Under the pieces are notes generated by a model, which had not been told where the DNA came from, did not search any database, and saw only the letters and a program-made list of their open reading frames with translations. Made by a program: the position numbers and the translations under genes. Source: Temnopleurus reevesii (lineage: Eukaryota > Echinodermata > Echinoidea > Temnopleuroida > Temnopleuridae). Taken from it: 64,000 nucleotides of DNA. The stretch lies in assembly GCA_036244855.1 (NCBI GenBank), contig BQKZ01000003.1:97721-161720 (forward strand), read 5' to 3'. Within the stretch, counting starts at the first letter, position 1; each line of letters begins with the position of its first letter. This document shows, piece by piece, positions 47,548 to 60,134 of this stretch.

Positions 47548-48206
47548 TTCAACATGATTGTAGTGTAGAAATTTGGATAAAATCACAAGATGTAGAATTC
47601 ATCTTATCTGCCATTACAATGATTTCCTTGACCCTGTTACATAAATAACAAATAACTTCTTTAGAACATGGGTTTATGTTTCTATGGCAGTTATTATGGA
47701 AAAAGGCTGGAAATTGTATAAATAGATTTGTACAAGTTATCATTGTATAAATATTTATATGCAGCAAGGCCAACGTGTCCAAACCTCAAAATGGTCAAAA
47801 GTCTCACTTCATGAACATCACAATATAACAACAAAGCAATGTCACTCAAGCAGCTGATGCCATTTGTAAAATGATTATCTTCAATGTTATGCATTTCGAG
47901 AAAAATGCAAAGGAAATATATCAAAGGTCACTTAAAATACGAAAATAACATTCACACCCGTGTGCGTACACGAAGAATAGAGATGCATCAATATACATAT
48001 ATCTACAATATATCAACTATATACACACATTAAAATTTACAAGTTCAGTACTGGCAAGACTTTCAAATGGACATGATATGCATAGTTTTTACATTGTTTG
48101 CTGAATTATGGATTAAATTGTAAAATATATGATAGAAAAAATAAAAGGGTCAAATTCTCATATGGGAGTTTACAATAAACCAAATAATTGGGATAAAAGT
48201 AACTAT

Positions 48207-48343
48207 GGGGGTGTTGTTCAAATCCGTTGCAAATTGTAACATGCATTTTCATTTGCGCATGATATACGCTTCTAAAAATATGTGCATGAAACAATTATTT
48301 TGATTGGCGCGTTCCGATCAATTGCAACTTTTGAACCACACCT
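48207..48343. mobile_element. MITE of the GGGGTGTTG family, third copy
   Basis: GGGGGTGTTGTTCAAA at 48207 is an imperfect complement of TTTGAACCACACCTC. The interior has ATTTGCGCATGATAT and the GATTGGCGCGTTCCGATCAA block. Confidence 0.78.
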
Positions 48344-49562
48344 CTTTGTATACTAACGATACAAACTGGTGTTGTCTGAAAGAAGAATTATCTATACCTA
48401 TAAACAAGCTAAAATTAATCACTCTCTTTTCAAAAATGTGTCATCAGAATACTAATTAATATCCAATTCATTGATCAAAATACAATAAACAAAGATTGTT
48501 GATGCTCACTCAGACACCACACCAAAATTGATAAATTTGCTGACAAAATATCACCAATAAATGATTCATAATTAGAATATCTTGTACATCAAATTGATAC
48601 AGACTTATAAAATTACTCTTGTTCTAGTGTAATGGTTCGCATGAAGCAAATTTTAATCATTGATTAGGTAGCTTGTTATTCATTCAAAATAAAACTCAAT
48701 GTGAATAACTAATGTACGTTCAACATGATATTCAAATAAGTAACCAGATAGAAAACAGAGCATTGGAAAAGCCCATGAGGCGTTTGTTCTACATATACAA
48801 TATTTCATAGAAATTTTGGCAACATCAACTAATTTACAACTGGAGCATTTATGTGCTTTTTCATTTTCTATTAATTTTTCTCTGGCATGGCTCTAAATTA
48901 GTAAGTATCATCTGTCCGAATACCAGATGTCTGTATAGCAACTGTGTTCAAATCAATTACAACTTTGAAAATGTATCAAATAAGGCCAAATATAAATTAT
49001 GTATGTTTGTTCTTAAAACATTTAAAAAAAAATGACCATATATTTATACATGATAAAGGCACAAATATTCATGAAATGTCAACAACCTCTTTGAAAAGTC
49101 ACTTGCTATGTAATATATAATATATAATCCAACTGAAGCAGAGACAATAGCAGTTTCATCATATGTGTACATACACATTATGAGCTCAAAACATTGCCTC
49201 TGTTTCTCCCTGCCTGTTGGTATACATTCATTATTACTTTGGATACACTTTTAAATACCACTCCCCTCCCGATCAACACAGTGACCAAAACCCGTATTTC
49301 AAATCGAAACGGAGCATGGTGCAAATTTGATGGCAGAGGTGGTTTGTCAGAATAGTTATGTTGGCCTTGGTCTATAATTATGCTGTCCAACAAGTGGTTC
49401 TGAAACAAATGGCAAGCTTTTTAACCCTTTCACCACTGTCTGGATCTGCTACTGACCTGTTATGGCTTACTCCCCGCCTTCAGCAAGCTTGTCATGGTAT
49501 ATTCCTGCTTTGAGTAAACCAATTACTTTTCATCATTCATCAACATAAGTATACCACGGCCT

Positions 49563-50294
49563 GGGGCGGTATTCTGGTTGGTGTCTTATCTCAAAATATT
49601 ATCTTATCTTTAATTTGCTATTCTGGAAGGTGTCTTATCTCGGTGTCCTAACTTTTGTCTTATCTTATGTCTTATCTCCTCTGCGCGTCATGAAAAAGCA
49701 GCGCGCAAGAGATAAGATAAATTGGTATTCTGAAAAGTGTTTCATCTTTTGTCTTATCTTATCTAACGTTTAATTTCTCATAGAGATTTAGGACACCTCC
49801 TAGCTGTCTTATCTCCAGCATGGCGGCAACTTTTCTTGAATTAAACGTTATTAGGGAATAGGTTATGTTAAGAAACGAATGTCTGATTATGAAAGACCAA
49901 TACAGACTTCAAATAAGTTTTTTTGTTTTATTTTTTATGAATTTTGTTTACCTGCGACTTGATGCAACAGGGTGAATTTTCTTAACATGTGCTCAAAACA
50001 AACACATGATAATTAGGACAATTAATTTGCTAGCGCGCAGTACGCAAAGTGTTTCAGCGTATTGAAACTGTGTTGCGCAAGGGCTTCAGCTAAGCTTTTT
50101 ATTGGTCAATCAGCTTGAGGGAGGAATGAAACATTGATTTCAATTGGTTGTCTGAGATAAGATAGGTGGGTCTTAAGAGAGATAAGACAGAGAAAAGAGA
50201 GTTTTCAGAATACCGATTTAAGACTGTCTTATCTTAATGGAGATAAGACAAAAGATAAGACACCGAGATAAGACAGCTACCAGAATACCGCCCC
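49563..50294. mobile_element. GGGGCGGTATTCTGGT foldback element with arrayed GTCTTATCT motifs
   Basis: GGGGCGGTATTCTGGT at 49563-49578 is exactly complementary to the last 16 bases. Both arms contain many copies of GTCTTATCT / AGATAAGAC, about a dozen in all, plus internal GGTATTCTGAAAA repeats. The length is 732 bases, with no transposase. It lies between SAV1 and the coiled-coil gene. Confidence 0.9.
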
Positions 50295-50831
50295 TGGGTT
50301 ATAACCAAAGAAAGGATTCCCAATCAAACCTCTACAACTGCTCAAGCAGATAAAATAGATTTCCTACCCCATTATTCTGCAAAGGATGGATATTGCACCT
50401 GCTTCCAGCTGAACAAGTAGGAAGATACCATCTTCTGTCTGCTAGAGGCATGTAAATGCTTGAATGGGGAGTTTGCGTTTTGTCAAGTTTCTTTTTCTCT
50501 TATTTTCTTTGTAATTTGGGGATTAGCCTTCAGTCCCTTGGCATAAATGGTCATGCGTGTATCAAATATGTGGTTTGGATGGGGGTTGGAGGGAGTAGAC
50601 TGCCAAAGCGCAACTGTAATAGAGCAATATGATTCATAGCTGCATGAATCAAACTAAAAGGCCAATTTTCTTGGTAGATGTAAAGATTATACATACTTTA
50701 ACACAAGAGACGAGTATAAATTTGAACCACTATGAAAACCGCTGATCAATCAAGACTGACAAGTGCTCACGTGCACGTCGGAACTTCGCCCCTCTACTAG
50801 ATTTGTTATCACCTGAACGAAGAGCTCCCTC
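50295..50831. other. 3' flank / probable 3' UTR of the coiled-coil gene
   Basis: Sequence downstream (in the minus sense) of the stop codon of the DUF4200-type gene. No coding content is seen and no clear minus-strand poly(A) signal was identified. Confidence 0.4.
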
Positions 50832-53800
50832 TCATGTCCTCTCTTGTCTGGCTCTCGACCTATCCCTCTGACTGGACGTTGAAGCAGAGGTAGGAACAAA
50901 CCCTTGTCTTGCCATCCTCTCAACATGGATCTTGTCAACTACATAGTTCTGGAAGACGGATCAAAAATATATAAAATAATATGAATATAAATGGGGTAGA
51001 GATGAAACAAAACACTGTCTTATCATTTCTTCATGGTCTTTGTTAACTTCAAATTCTGGTATGACAAGTCATGAATAACGCAAATCAACAAATCAGAACT
51101 AATAAAGAAAACACTGTCTAACAATTGTTTCAAAATCATTATGGATTTTGTGACTTACACAGGTTATAGACACATTTAAAAAAGAAAAAAAAAAGACAGA
51201 TTGAAATGAAAGCATCGTCTCATCTTCAACTCTGGAAAAACATGCCATAGACATAACAAATAAAGAACAGTGGAACTCAAAACACTATCCTAACATCTGT
51301 GCTTTTTTTCTCTCTAAAATAACCCAATTATATTGCTAGAAAGCTTTGTGTATATCCAAAAACCTATCATTTTCATTATAATTCCTTAGATTCATTGTAA
51401 GCATTTTTTGCCATGTTGGGAAAAGCCTATTATGAGAATTTAATCATGATTATTATTAAATGACTTCAAAGTAGTTCATCTTACCATTATCAGATGTAGC
51501 TTCTCCTCATAGTCTAGTGTCTCAAGAGGTTCATCATGTTTCTTGTGACATTTATCTACCAGGTTGTTGATTGCCATCTTTATCCTACCCAACGTCTCAC
51601 TCTGTAGAAAGTAAAATATAAATGAGAAACTATGGCGTCAGCAAAGTATAATAGCATGCATGCTTCATATAAAAAGATGAGAGAATATGCACTATTTATT
51701 CATCAAATTATCAATTCATTCATACATACCATCCATGAATAAACTGTCACATACTTGATAGAAAAGAATGTATCATAAACGATCAGATTTCAATGAATAT
51801 CAATCATTTTCTTTTGACATCATCTATTGTCCATCCATCCATCAATTGTCCCCTCTACGCTGTAATACATATTTTTGTAAGAGCGCTATATAAATGCCCA
51901 TATTATTATTATTATTAACATAATGCATCATTAAATGTTATCTCTTCAGCATTGATATCAATCCTGTCAGACTAACAATATGCAAAGTGATTCTATTTCT
52001 ATTTATAACCATCAACACCTTGACAATCCATTCATCCTGCAATATTTTTAGTCTCTTCTCATCCATCCATCTGATATCCCAACTAATTCTGCATTCAAAT
52101 CAATCTAGGGTTGTGTTGCATAAAAAACTGTTTGTAGAATTATGTTGATCTATGAACAGCTTCATGGAACACGACCCTGTTCTCCAATCAAGTTCTCTAT
52201 CCAGACATTAATCCATCCATTAATTCTTCTATATATAACGGAATGCATTATTAAATATCATATCTTCCACTTTGGCATCAAATCAATCCTGTCCCCTGAC
52301 AATGTTCAATACAGGGGTGAGTTGAAAGAAATGGTTTCAGATATGTACTAATTGACAAGTTGTGTTAGCTCCTTGTTTATCCTCGTAAATATGGTACACT
52401 ATAATACATTAGCGTGTAGATGTTAATAGGGTGTCATAAGAAGTTATGTCTTGGAACAAAGAAATACAGTTCTTGCAACATGCCCCAGTTCTCTATTAAT
52501 TCCCCTCGTCATTCCCTCTATTCATTCATCTATCTCACCTGATCTCTATAACAGAAAGCATCATTGAAGATCATCTCTTCCAGCTCAGCATTCATATCAA
52601 TCCTGTCCTCCTGCATGTGTTGCATCTCAGCAAGGTCCTTGTTGATCACCTGATATGAAAAGAGGTCAAAGGTCACAGGAGAATTAAACATAAATACATA
52701 ATTTAACAAACTTATGTGAAATAAAACCATAGTTCAGTATGTAAAAAATCAAAAGTCAGTTAGGATAATTTCTCCTTGACTAAAGTATTAAAAGAAAAGA
52801 TTGCTGATGGTTATTTACAATTTGTGGTCCCAAAATTGACTATTGAATGTTATAATGGCATAACCCAAGAGGACTTATGGCTTTCTTGTGTTACACACTG
52901 AACAGAATGAAGGATATACAGACCAGTAATGTTGAAAAACAATTTAAAAAACTGCACCTACAAAGGTTGAATTTGTGTTTCATTATTTCACATGCAATTG
53001 GTTTAACTACAATAGCTCATTAGCATTCATTTATATTCTAAACAAAGCACAATTTTTTCATTTTACTCTGATAGCTCAATTTATTCATATATTCCTAGCT
53101 CTTGCAAAGTTAAGATGAATTTTGTTAGCTTTAAAATGAGAGATAACAGAGCTCGAGAGAAACAAAACGGCTGCCTGAGCGGGCAGGTGCAAATGTGTCA
53201 TATGATTGATTGCGATTCTACGCCAATAGGAAGGGGAGGAGACATGAAACTGATTACAGGAAATATGGCAGGTGTTCTGACCTCCCTGGCATGAAAGTTA
53301 TTCAGCCGAATGATAGAATTCTCTGAAAATTGATTTCAGTAAGGGCAAGTGATGACGTGGTGTCAATAATATCAATTTGGGTCACTTTAAAAGTTCACCA
53401 TCACACCTTGCATTTCCTGAACTGTTTGACATTGTGACATAAATGGCCTATTTCTTGATATAACACATTTCCTACTTATAAAAAGCCGAAAATAGAAGGA
53501 AACAAATATTGCAGTATTGGGGAGTACCCATCTTTATATAGTGACCACCTATCTTGCTTCCATTGAGATAAAAATATACTTCTTATCACCTATCTGTCCC
53601 CGAGTGGCCACTAAAGACAGGTTTGACTGTAACATTTGACAATTCGAAAAGCTTTGTCATGATCTTTATCATTTAATCAAGTAATGAGCACATGGTTGTC
53701 GAAAGGGGGTACTGTATATTATTTCAAAGTGTAACCCAAACTCTATCCCTGAACCAAAACCTAATTCTGACACATGTATGTTAGTATTATTTCAATTATT

Positions 53801-56800
53801 TTAATTATTTTATCGCCATACAGATTTCTCCTTACCAATATGCCTTGATCATGTTTGTACGCTACATGTACTCGAGTTCATCAGGCTTTATAAAATGTCA
53901 ACATACAAGGCTGAAATGTAAACTGCAACCGTAAACTACATCCCTAAACCTAACCCTCATTGCAAATGCCAAAGTAACGTCCAAGTGATATACACATATT
54001 CCACCTACCAATATGCTTTGATCATGTTTATACTTGAGTTCATCTAAGTGAAGATTCTTCTCATCCACCTCATCATACATGGATTGGACTCAGTTGACGA
54101 GGGAATCATTGGTGAAACTGAGCGTCCGATGTCTGTCCATGATACTCCTTAACATGTCATCATTTACCTCCAAGTAATCTGTAAATGTGGAATAAAGAGA
54201 TATATTGGTCATAAAAAGATATTCTGTAATATTTGTTTATATATAGACGGACAAAAACTTGCATTAAAAGGATGAGAATCTCAAAAGCAGTGGAGCTCAA
54301 TAATTTAGAATGAATTTGCATGATGACAAAGTATAACTGAAAAAAAAGGATCAGAACACTGGCTTTGTTATGGTGTGACTTCCTCTGTTACCTACTAATG
54401 GAGAGCGAAGTATGTTGAGAATAAAACTAGCATTGCAATAATTCTTGCCTTATTCAGAAATGAATAAACAACAATAGACAGTGCGTTTCCGAGCAGATTT
54501 GATGAGATCATTTCAGAAATGCACTGTCTACCAATGTTTATTCATGATGGGATACAGCAAGAATTATTTCAATTGTTATATACACAACACAAAAACCATT
54601 CAATCGCTAATAATTTTTAAAAATGAACAAGTTTGGATGGTTTTAATTCAAACCATTTTTTACTTCACAATTATTCTGGTGCATTTAAAATAATAGACAA
54701 TGCTTCAATTTCTCAACTAGAATGGTAGTTATCAATTTTGTAAAAAAAAAAAACAGTTTGATGAATTAACACCCCCCCCCCCCTTGGATAGCTAAGCACT
54801 TAACACCACATGATTATAATTACTCTACACATATCATATAACTGGTCCTGCAGAAGGGCCCCTTAGCATTAGACTTGAAACCAGTGAAGACTAACTGTGA
54901 TGGTACATGTACTTACTTTCTGGAATATTGTCGAGCACTCTCATTAGGAATTCCTCAAACTTCTTGTATTTCTTGATCTTCTCATTCAGTTTATGATGCC
55001 TATCAAAAGAAATTGAAACGATGTTGAGTTTTGTAAGATTATGGATCATCATTGAAGGAAGACATAGAACAAGTGACTAAAAAGTTACAATTGATTGGTA
55101 AATGCCAAACAAAATCATTTGCAATAGATTGACAGTTGATACACAATCAAGTGCAACTTTCTAGCAACATCTCCATACTTGCTCAGAACCTAGTTAGTAT
55201 GAAAGCCAAAATATGACAATAAGTAATACTTGTTAAAAATGACTACTCATTTGATGAAAACAAATGTGAAATTAAGAATCACATTCTGACAGTTGAATCT
55301 CACTTTAAAGCCCAAGTATAGTTTTGGTAAAAGCGAATATTTTTATCACCAAATTTTGTCTTCAAATCTACTTAAAAAGAAACATGATATCATGAACATG
55401 TTGTACAAAAGATTGTACGAAAAATTAACAAGTTTTGGAAAAGTTATAACCTAAAGTGTGGAAAATATTTTAGCGTCGTAGCCCCCGACGCGAATTCAAT
55501 ATTTTCTTTCTTGATAAAGGACAGCTTCTCATGAACAAAATTGGATACAAATTTCAGAATTTATTCTTTATGTATTCCTTTTTAGCATGCTTTAATAAAA
55601 TCTTGGAAATAATTGTCTATATGCCCGATAAGAAGCAAAATATTGTTATAACCAAGAGAGGGCGATAAATACGATTTAACGGTCAAATTCAAATTTTCAA
55701 AAGAATTCGCTCGTAGAAAAATATGCTATGATCTTGAAACGTGTATAGAAACTATCTGTCATGGTATATATCCCCAAAATTCACATTTCTTTAATCTTTA
55801 CCAAAACTATACATGGGCTTTAATATTTCAGAAACTGAATTCAATCAATAGAAAGAAACCGCTTAATATAAAATGACACTTACCTTGTTTTTAATTCTTC
55901 TAATTGAGCCAAAAGTAGATCATATTCTGCTTGTTTCTGTTCTTTAACCTTCAGTTCCTGTTGATATTTGTGAATAGCTCTCCTTCTTTTGGCTTCAGTC
56001 TCGTGGATAAACTTATCAAACTTTTCCACTCTGTCCTTCATCTGCAATTAAGAACATTTATGATGATATTAATCTATTTAAGTTAATTCTAAATACCCTA
56101 ACAAGTGGAAAAGTGAGCAGTTCCATTCTTCATTTAATTCAATATAATTTTTCAGTCTTTACCAAATTAATTTTAAACACTGTAAAGTGATTTTTATCTA
56201 AAAACATTTTTAATAAAATTTGTGTGAAAGATTGAATTATAAGCAACAATTGTCAAAGTTGGAAGACCCCATTTTGAGAGAGAGAGTTCTTTCAAACCTT
56301 ACACAGGTTACTCATTGTAATTAAATAACCTTATCATTAAATTAATAAAATTAATAATTTATCTCCCCGATGAAAAATCATTCTACTAACAATTATCTAA
56401 CATTACCAATATTTATATACATTGGCCTAACATTGCAAGAGATCTTGATAATTCATAGATCCCTTATTCAAGAAATTAAAATACTCAAAAACCTTCATCT
56501 CTCTTTTCTTACCAATTGTTGTTTCTTCTGTAGATCCACTCTTTTCTTCTCACATTCTTCCATACGCTTCTGGAACTGGATCCGTTTCGTGCGGAGCTCT
56601 TGCGTGACATCGTCAACTTCTACTTCTCGCTTCAGGAGCAGTGTCTTCTGTAACGTGTTCAGTCCAGTCTCTATCAATTTACCTGCAGACTGTTAATGGC
56701 AAAACATTGATTGATTGATTAATTCATTGAATTTATTTCCATGTTAAAACATTTAAAATTTAAAGATACAGGGTAGTGCCCACATTCAGCTCACCCATCA

Positions 56801-58345
56801 AGGGGAGCTGCCTGGTCTTCTAGCTGGACATGTCTGGTATCCCATATTATGAAAAAAAATATTGGAAAATTTATTTTTAATGATGATCTTAAAAGAAGAT
56901 CTTTAAAAAAATAAAGTAAAATGCTTGTTTGAATAACATTTCAAAGCTTTAAATTCTGCTTGACACAATCTTGATAATTGATGAGGTACATGTAATTCCT
57001 TTACGTAGCTCATCGATGAAGCTATACTAGGATAAATTGGTGAAGAGAGTAGAAGCAGGGAGTGTCCCGATAGGCTGGTGGAGTACTTATCAATGTATCA
57101 ATTTGTTTAAATCTAAAATGAACCATGCAACTTTACTGCTAACAACCAACTACATAGTGAAGTCAAATTGTTGTCAAGCTATTATCTTGCTCCATTGATG
57201 AAACATATAAATTACTCTTGGTACATGTGTGAAGAAAGCCCCAAATATGCAATCATTTCAAACATCCAAACTTGAATTTTCATTGCTTAACTCTCTGATC
57301 CTATATGAACTTTTTTACATTACATGTATGCCAATTAGGCCACTTTACCACTTATGATTTGTTTATCTTTATTCTCTCTACATGTAAACAAACAAAATAG
57401 ATGAAGTGCATTTCAGAGCATATGTTTTGGCAAATAATATGGAAATTGGATGAACAATCTTTTGGTTTTCAAAACTGGTGAAACTAGAACTATAACTTAC
57501 CTCCTTAACAATAGGATATCTGTTCACATTATCGTCTTCTTCATCACTAGGAAATAAAGAAAAATGTTGATAATATGTATGAATTAGAATATCAAATCCA
57601 TCTAATGAGAAATATATTCTGTTGATTGAAGCGATTGCAACAATATTAGCATGCATTTGTTGATTAATATTATCATTATTTCACATTGGTCTAACCTTCT
57701 TTCTTTTTTTTTACATCACATATCTCACATCAATTCGAAGTAAAATAAATTTTGACTAAATAATAGTTAATGTCGGCCTATCGAATTCATTTAAATATCT
57801 TTTTAAGAAGCTATGAAATAACACTTTTAACATCCTCCAGAACAATCATTAATAATACTCCTTTTTATCTTAAACATTCAATGCATACCAATAAAAGACT
57901 GAAATAAATTGAATACTAAAAATATTCCATCAGACATATTCTCATTTGTAATAGTTCTAATACTCTTATAAATTTTAACAAAACCAAGTCCAATGGTCAA
58001 CCACAAATGCATATAATTAGTTCAAAGGTATGCTGGTCTTTGAGGCCTAATAAGGTTTCAATGAAAATTTCAACAATTCTTTTCTCCTTCACTCAGCAAG
58101 GTTTTAATTACAACGTACATGTAATTGCAAAATGCACTGTGCATAGCACTGCAATAGTGCTCGAGCTGATCGAACTGCACTGCTAAAGTGATATACACAA
58201 ATTGAATGGACAAAAATAAGGCCAAGTAAAATGAACTATAAAATTCGTCTTACCCCCTCTCTCCAAGCTGGGTCACGAAAACACTCTGCTTCTGGGGCTC
58301 AAGCTCTAATTTATAAGGAAAACTGGTCGCTTCTGAAGCTGCCAT
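50832..58345 (-). CDS. CCDC42/CFAP73-type (DUF4200) coiled-coil ciliary protein, with one in-frame TGA
   Basis: Nine coding exons read leftward: 58345-58254 (ATG), 57546-57501, 56689-56513, 56041-55884, 54999-54917, 54178-54009, 52649-52539, 51601-51485 and 50948-50832 (TGA). Every junction keeps phase, giving 356 residues. The N-terminus (MAASEATSFPYKLELEPQKQ) is acidic; about 47-310 is almost entirely coiled coil. The segments EVDDVTQELRTKRIQFQKRM, VEKFDKFIHETEAKRRRAI and RIKMAINNLVDKCHKKH fit the DUF4200 pattern of CCDC42, CFAP73 and CFAP100. Family members act in motile cilia; CFAP73 and CFAP100 form the inner-dynein-arm regulating MIA complex, and CCDC42 acts in sperm tail formation. Which orthologue this is cannot be settled by eye. 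Codon 215 is TGA (54092-54090) in otherwise intact coding sequence. A perfect X-box lies upstream. Confidence 0.85.
51878..51918 (+). repeat. SINE/LINE 3' tail fragment
   Basis: AGAGCGCTATATAAATGCCC followed by (ATT)n matches the 3' end of the SINE at 30441-30727. A similar fragment (GCGCTATATAAA then TTATTATCA) lies near 5050-5082. Confidence 0.7.
53720..53895 (-). pseudogene. Decayed tandem copy of the exon-6 3' end and its intron
   Basis: CTTACCAATATGCCTTGATCATG at about 53831 mirrors CCTACCAATATGCTTTGATCATG at 54004, including the splice donor, and TATCCCTGAACCAAAACCTA near 53744 mirrors ACATCCCTAAACCTAACC near 53938. Spacing is 173-195 bases. The copy has an insertion and a stop (TAG), so it is not a usable exon. 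Confidence 0.6.
54009..54178 (-). CDS. Coiled-coil gene exon 6 with premature TGA
   Basis: Good acceptor (TTTACAG) and donor (GTAGGT) flank a frame that reads DDMLRSIMDRHRTLSFTND, SLVN, stop, VQSMYDEVDEKNLHLDELKY. The stop is a single TGA where CGA (Arg) would be natural in a coiled coil, a one-base change. Sequence on both sides stays in frame. Confidence 0.85.
54770..54783. repeat. C homopolymer
   Basis: About 13 consecutive C in an intron of the coiled-coil gene. Confidence 0.9.
55074..55172. mobile_element. Short decayed MITE of the AAAGTTGCAATYRATT family
   Basis: GACTAAAAAGTTACAATTGATTG on the left and CAATCAAGTGCAACTTTCTAGC on the right are imperfect complements. The arms match those at 11657-11783 and 5481-5645. 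It lies between exons 54999-54917 and 56041-55884 of the coiled-coil gene. Confidence 0.65.
55305..55823. mobile_element. TTAA-flanked foldback element with AGCCCAAGTATAGTTTTGG ends
   Basis: Terminal arms of about 27 bases (TTAA-AGCCCAAGTATAG... and ...CTATACATGGGCT-TTAA) complement with one mismatch. The length is 519 bases, and a small hairpin (GCGTCG...CGACGC) sits near 55473-55492. It shares an intron with the 55074 MITE. Confidence 0.88.
56702..56830 (-). mobile_element. Probable retroposon 3' tail, minus strand
   Basis: (TTGA)n then ATTTATTTCC, followed by a region with CATCAAGGGGAGCTGCC. The minus-strand form (...AAATAAATTCAATGAATTAATCAATCAA) resembles CR1/L2-type LINE ends. Confidence 0.45.
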
Positions 58346-58500
58346 TTTGGTCAAGAAATATCTTCAGAACCTCTAAAATAGATATTTTGATCGTCAAACT
58401 CTTATTACAATGCGCATTGTGTATACAGGAGAATTTAGTGTGCATACATGCATAGAGAATTCACCTGTTCGCCGAAGTCAATCACATATGCAAATGAGTT

Positions 58501-58514
58501 GTCGCCAAGGGGAC
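58501..58514 (-). promoter_or_regulatory. RFX X-box upstream of the coiled-coil ciliary gene
   Basis: GTCCCCTTGGCGAC (minus strand) matches RYYNYYWTRRNRAC at all 14 positions, 156 bases upstream of the ATG. The start codon itself sits in a strong, YY1-like context (CCAAAATGGC). Placement and perfect consensus make RFX control likely and independently support a ciliary role for the gene. Confidence 0.72.
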
Positions 58515-59659
58515 GTCCCACGCTAAGCTTCCCCGATAGAGGGGGACATTTCGATAAAGGAACTTGTGGCAAGCGGAATGGGCGAGTTTTTTTTTTTATC
58601 AGTCTGACATTACTATAAATACTGAGCAGAAATCTTTCCCAGTATGGTTGCACATTTGTTGTGGCCACGCAAAAGGAGGGAAATGAAGAAAAAAAATGTC
58701 TACACTACCAAAAAAAACCCCACTAGATTCGATGTTGCCACATCCATGCAAGCGGGAGAAATGTCTAACTTTCCTGAAAAGGCTAAACATATGGAATTGA
58801 ATGTACCAAAATGACTGCAAAGATTTTAGAATGAAGTCACAGATTCTGGTGAAGTTGACAACCCAATGATCCCCATTGCAGAATGAAAGAAAAATCTTAA
58901 ATTAATTAATATTCAATTGATACCCTGTTTCTCCTCTTCTGGCAGCATATAAATGCAGACGTGTAGTTCGGAATGCATTTGAGCCTGAGGGAGCGGGGGA
59001 GGGAGGGAGAGGCTACACGCCTGTAATGTGTATAGTTGACTTGATTTCGCTACTTTGATTGGCCCATGAACCACACAATGACCTGAACTTCATATGATAC
59101 GCAAATTGTTGTTTATTAACACTGTCATAAGCCCACTGCAGTCCCCAAATTATCCGACAAAACAACAGAAAGTAACAACAACAACAACAAAAGAAACTCA
59201 ACTTCTTAACGGGAAGTGTCCAACAAGATTTACTGGTAAAGTGTATCAACTACAAGTGATATTATCTATTTCTATACCAAATACAAAATTTTGTAACCAG
59301 ATAGTTAATATGAAATTGCCTGTAAATCTAGTGTCCAATCTCCATTAACCCTTTGAACCCTAAAGTACTTTTTAAAGAGATATTGCTACTTTTCAATTTG
59401 CTTTGTCAGCACTACCCTAACACAATAAAGTACCCTGTCTCAATCAAATCAATTCTTTAGCAGAATTTTGATGAGCAGATGGTGCAAACATACATTTCAT
59501 CAAACCTGGAAAAAAGGAAATCAAATCTGCTACTTGCGACTTTTGACTTGTAAACAGGTCATTAGGGTTGAAATTTGTTTGTTTTTCTTCAAAATAAGTT
59601 ACTAGTCTGGGTAGGGAATGGAAAGCTAAATGTGACATAGACTAAGAATGAAGATTTAG

Positions 59660-59935
59660 TAATAATAATAATAATGATGATCGGCTTTTATAAAGCGCTT
59701 ATCAACTCTTCATAAATAATTCTCTATAAGCGCTCTACAGTTGCAGCATTATTACCCTGGCTTTAGCCCGGCAGCCACTTCATTAGCGCACTTGGCGTTT
59801 CAAGGAATAAATATTCCTACCAGGTACCCATTCACCTCACCTGGGTTAAGTGCAGCACAATGTGGGTGAATTTCTTGCTGAAGGAAATTAACGCCATGGT
59901 AGGCGAGAGTCATGACCACTACACCACGGCGCCTA
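59660..59935 (-). mobile_element. tRNA-derived SINE, second copy with B-box deletion
   Basis: This is the reverse complement of the SINE at 30441-30727, from its (ATT)n tail (59660) to its head near 59935. The body (GCAGCCACTTCATTAGCGCA, GGCGTTTCAAGGAATAA) is well matched. The A box is recognisable (CCACTACACCA), but about 35 bases containing the B box are missing, so this copy would be transcriptionally weak. Confidence 0.85.
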
Positions 59936-60099
59936 CTTGATAGTATCCTATCAAGCAATGTAGCAGTTTCCTTTCACTTAATTTTTATCCGAGACAAAAT
60001 GAGAACTTAACAATTTTTATGAAAATATACGAGATCCATAGTGTGTCGGTTTACATAACATCGTCGGTTTGTCAAACATGTTATTGTGGGGGAGGGGGG

Positions 60100-60134
60100 T
60101 ACCCGCTCCCTCCATCACCCCCCCCCCCCCCCCT
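60100..60134. repeat. C-rich homopolymer region
   Basis: A G-rich run near 60088 is followed by about 15 consecutive C near 60119. Confidence 0.85.

Noticed and set aside
50750..50938. 62-codon minus-strand frame beginning MTRSMLRGWQ
   Set aside because: It is a different reading frame over the true last exon of the coiled-coil gene, which reads NYVVDKIHVERMARQGF.
54090..54092. TGA read as selenocysteine
   Set aside because: The protein is a structural coiled coil, a Cys/Sec there is unexpected, and no selenocysteine insertion element was recognised.
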